This document shows, in pieces, positions 63,642-64,000 of a DNA stretch of 64,000 bases. The first letter of the stretch is position 1. Each line of letters begins with the position of its first letter. The notes beneath the pieces were generated by a model. It ran no database searches and was not told where the DNA came from. It saw nothing but the letters and a program-made list of their open reading frames with translations. Source of the stretch: Candidatus Nanopelagicus limnes (GTDB lineage Bacteria; Actinomycetota; Actinomycetes; Nanopelagicales; Nanopelagicaceae); assembly GCF_002287885.2 (NCBI RefSeq), contig NZ_CP016768.2, positions 124,001-188,000 on the forward strand, given 5' to 3'. The position numbers were made by a program, and so were the translations under genes.

Positions 63642-63714
63642 GCCCCTGTAGCCCAATGGCAGAGGCATGCGACTTAAAATCGCACAAGTGTGGGTTCGAC
63701 CCCCACCGGGGGCA
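63642..63714 (+). tRNA. tRNA-Leu-like (anticodon UAA), short variable arm
   Basis: Acceptor GCCCCTG/CGGGGGC, anticodon stem TGCGA/TCGCA with loop CTTAAAA (anticodon TAA), T arm GTGGG-TTCGACC-CCCAC, discriminator A, CCA not encoded. The variable arm is five bases (CAAGT), so the molecule is class I, whereas bacterial tRNA-Leu normally has a long variable arm. The D stem has only three canonical pairs. The anticodon reads UUA/UUG; identity is inferred from it. Confidence 0.85.
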
Positions 63715-63860
63715 CGCTCAATTACCGCGAATCTTCAGCAAAGATTAAGGCAGATTCAGCCCAAAGCGATGGCTTAGGGAATTGCGAATCATTAATATTT
63801 GTTCACTACCTAAGTAGCTAATAAACATAACCCGTTAGTTACTTCTATAGAAGGAGAAGA

Positions 63861-64000
63861 ATGAAAAGCTCAAACCCTGTACTTGGAAAGGCATTTAATC
63901 AACCGACAACTATGCGCGTTGATCAACTAGAGCAAAGTTATAACGCTCCAGCCGCCTCATCAATGCGAACAGGTCGCATGACAATTGAAGATGTCGTTGC
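63861..64000 (+). CDS. Bax inhibitor-1/YccA family membrane protein, N-terminal fragment
   Basis: Starts at ATG 63861 behind AAGGAGAAG and runs off the right edge. The visible 46 residues open MKSSNPVLGKAFNQP and continue with MRVDQLEQSY and MTIEDVVA, which match the conserved cytoplasmic N-terminus of actinobacterial Bax inhibitor-1/YccA-type proteins. The membrane part lies beyond the window. The 146-base gap before it (63715-63860) shows no gene. Confidence 0.8.
   Translation, partial: MKSSNPVLGKAFNQPTTMRVDQLEQSYNAPAASSMRTGRMTIEDVV

Overview
The window is an AT-rich but clearly actinobacterial chromosome segment, densely coded on both strands. No gene-free gap exceeds about 160 bases, and there are no mobile elements, CRISPR arrays or rRNA genes. 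Families largely confined to Actinobacteria are present (DUF3263, DUF3027, DUF2530, DUF501, the Glp/GlpR pair, a long cold-shock protein, a CopD-CtaG fusion). Low GC, short intergenic gaps, many ATGA/TAATG overlaps, a class I photolyase and a streamlined gene set together suggest a freshwater acI-type actinobacterium (Nanopelagicales, e.g. Planktophila/Nanopelagicus). That assignment is inference.

Region 1 (1-7.8 kb): the tail of a membrane glycosyltransferase, cysS, rlmB, an SGNH hydrolase, then a polyphosphate/nucleotide-sanitation group (ppk1, a MutT1-like Nudix-histidine phosphatase fusion, convergent ppx) and tRNA-Thr(UGU). Region 2 (7.8-14.4 kb): redox and metabolic genes: a GMC oxidoreductase, an alpha/beta hydrolase, a type II NADH dehydrogenase, an SDR-DUF2867 protein and a PLP-dependent group II decarboxylase. 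Region 3 (14.4-24.1 kb): DUF3263, CIRCE-controlled groEL with its terminator, DUF3027, csp, a convergent pdxH-serC-small peptide-DUF2530 operon, citrate synthase, photolyase and a PYROXD2-like flavoenzyme.

Region 4 (24.1-36.8 kb): homospermidine synthase, a membrane GGDEF protein, an odd Tat-exported Rieske-like protein, a secreted protein with a CBM5/12-like segment, SDR and saccharopine-reductase-like genes, tRNA-Arg(CCU), an MMPL transporter, a short unreported acidic ORF, FmdB, a histidine-free CopC-like protein with CopD-CtaG, and an acyl-CoA dehydrogenase.

Region 5 (36.8-63.7 kb) follows the Mycobacterium tuberculosis Rv0992c-Rv1026 neighbourhood in content and partly in order: 5-FCL, a MoeA-like Glp, rimJ, GlpR, pmt, rsmI, metG, tatD, ksgA, ispE, glmU, prs, rplY, pth, mfd, a lipoprotein, mazG, eno, ftsB-like, DUF501 and ppx2. 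tRNA-Gln, tRNA-Arg and a short-variable-arm tRNA with a UAA anticodon are interspersed. galU and rpfB are absent from their usual places, and ppdK-ppc are inserted between pth and mfd. The window ends in the start of a Bax inhibitor-1 family gene.

The most unusual points are: the stripped MoeA-like Glp, which lacks the MoeA domain carrying the SAMDGYA motif and has eroded catalytic motifs but keeps its GlpR partner; the Rieske-like protein with C-x5-H ligand spacing; the CopC-like protein with no histidine; the class I tRNA carrying a UAA anticodon; a probable CTG start for prs; and two small genes below usual annotation cut-offs.
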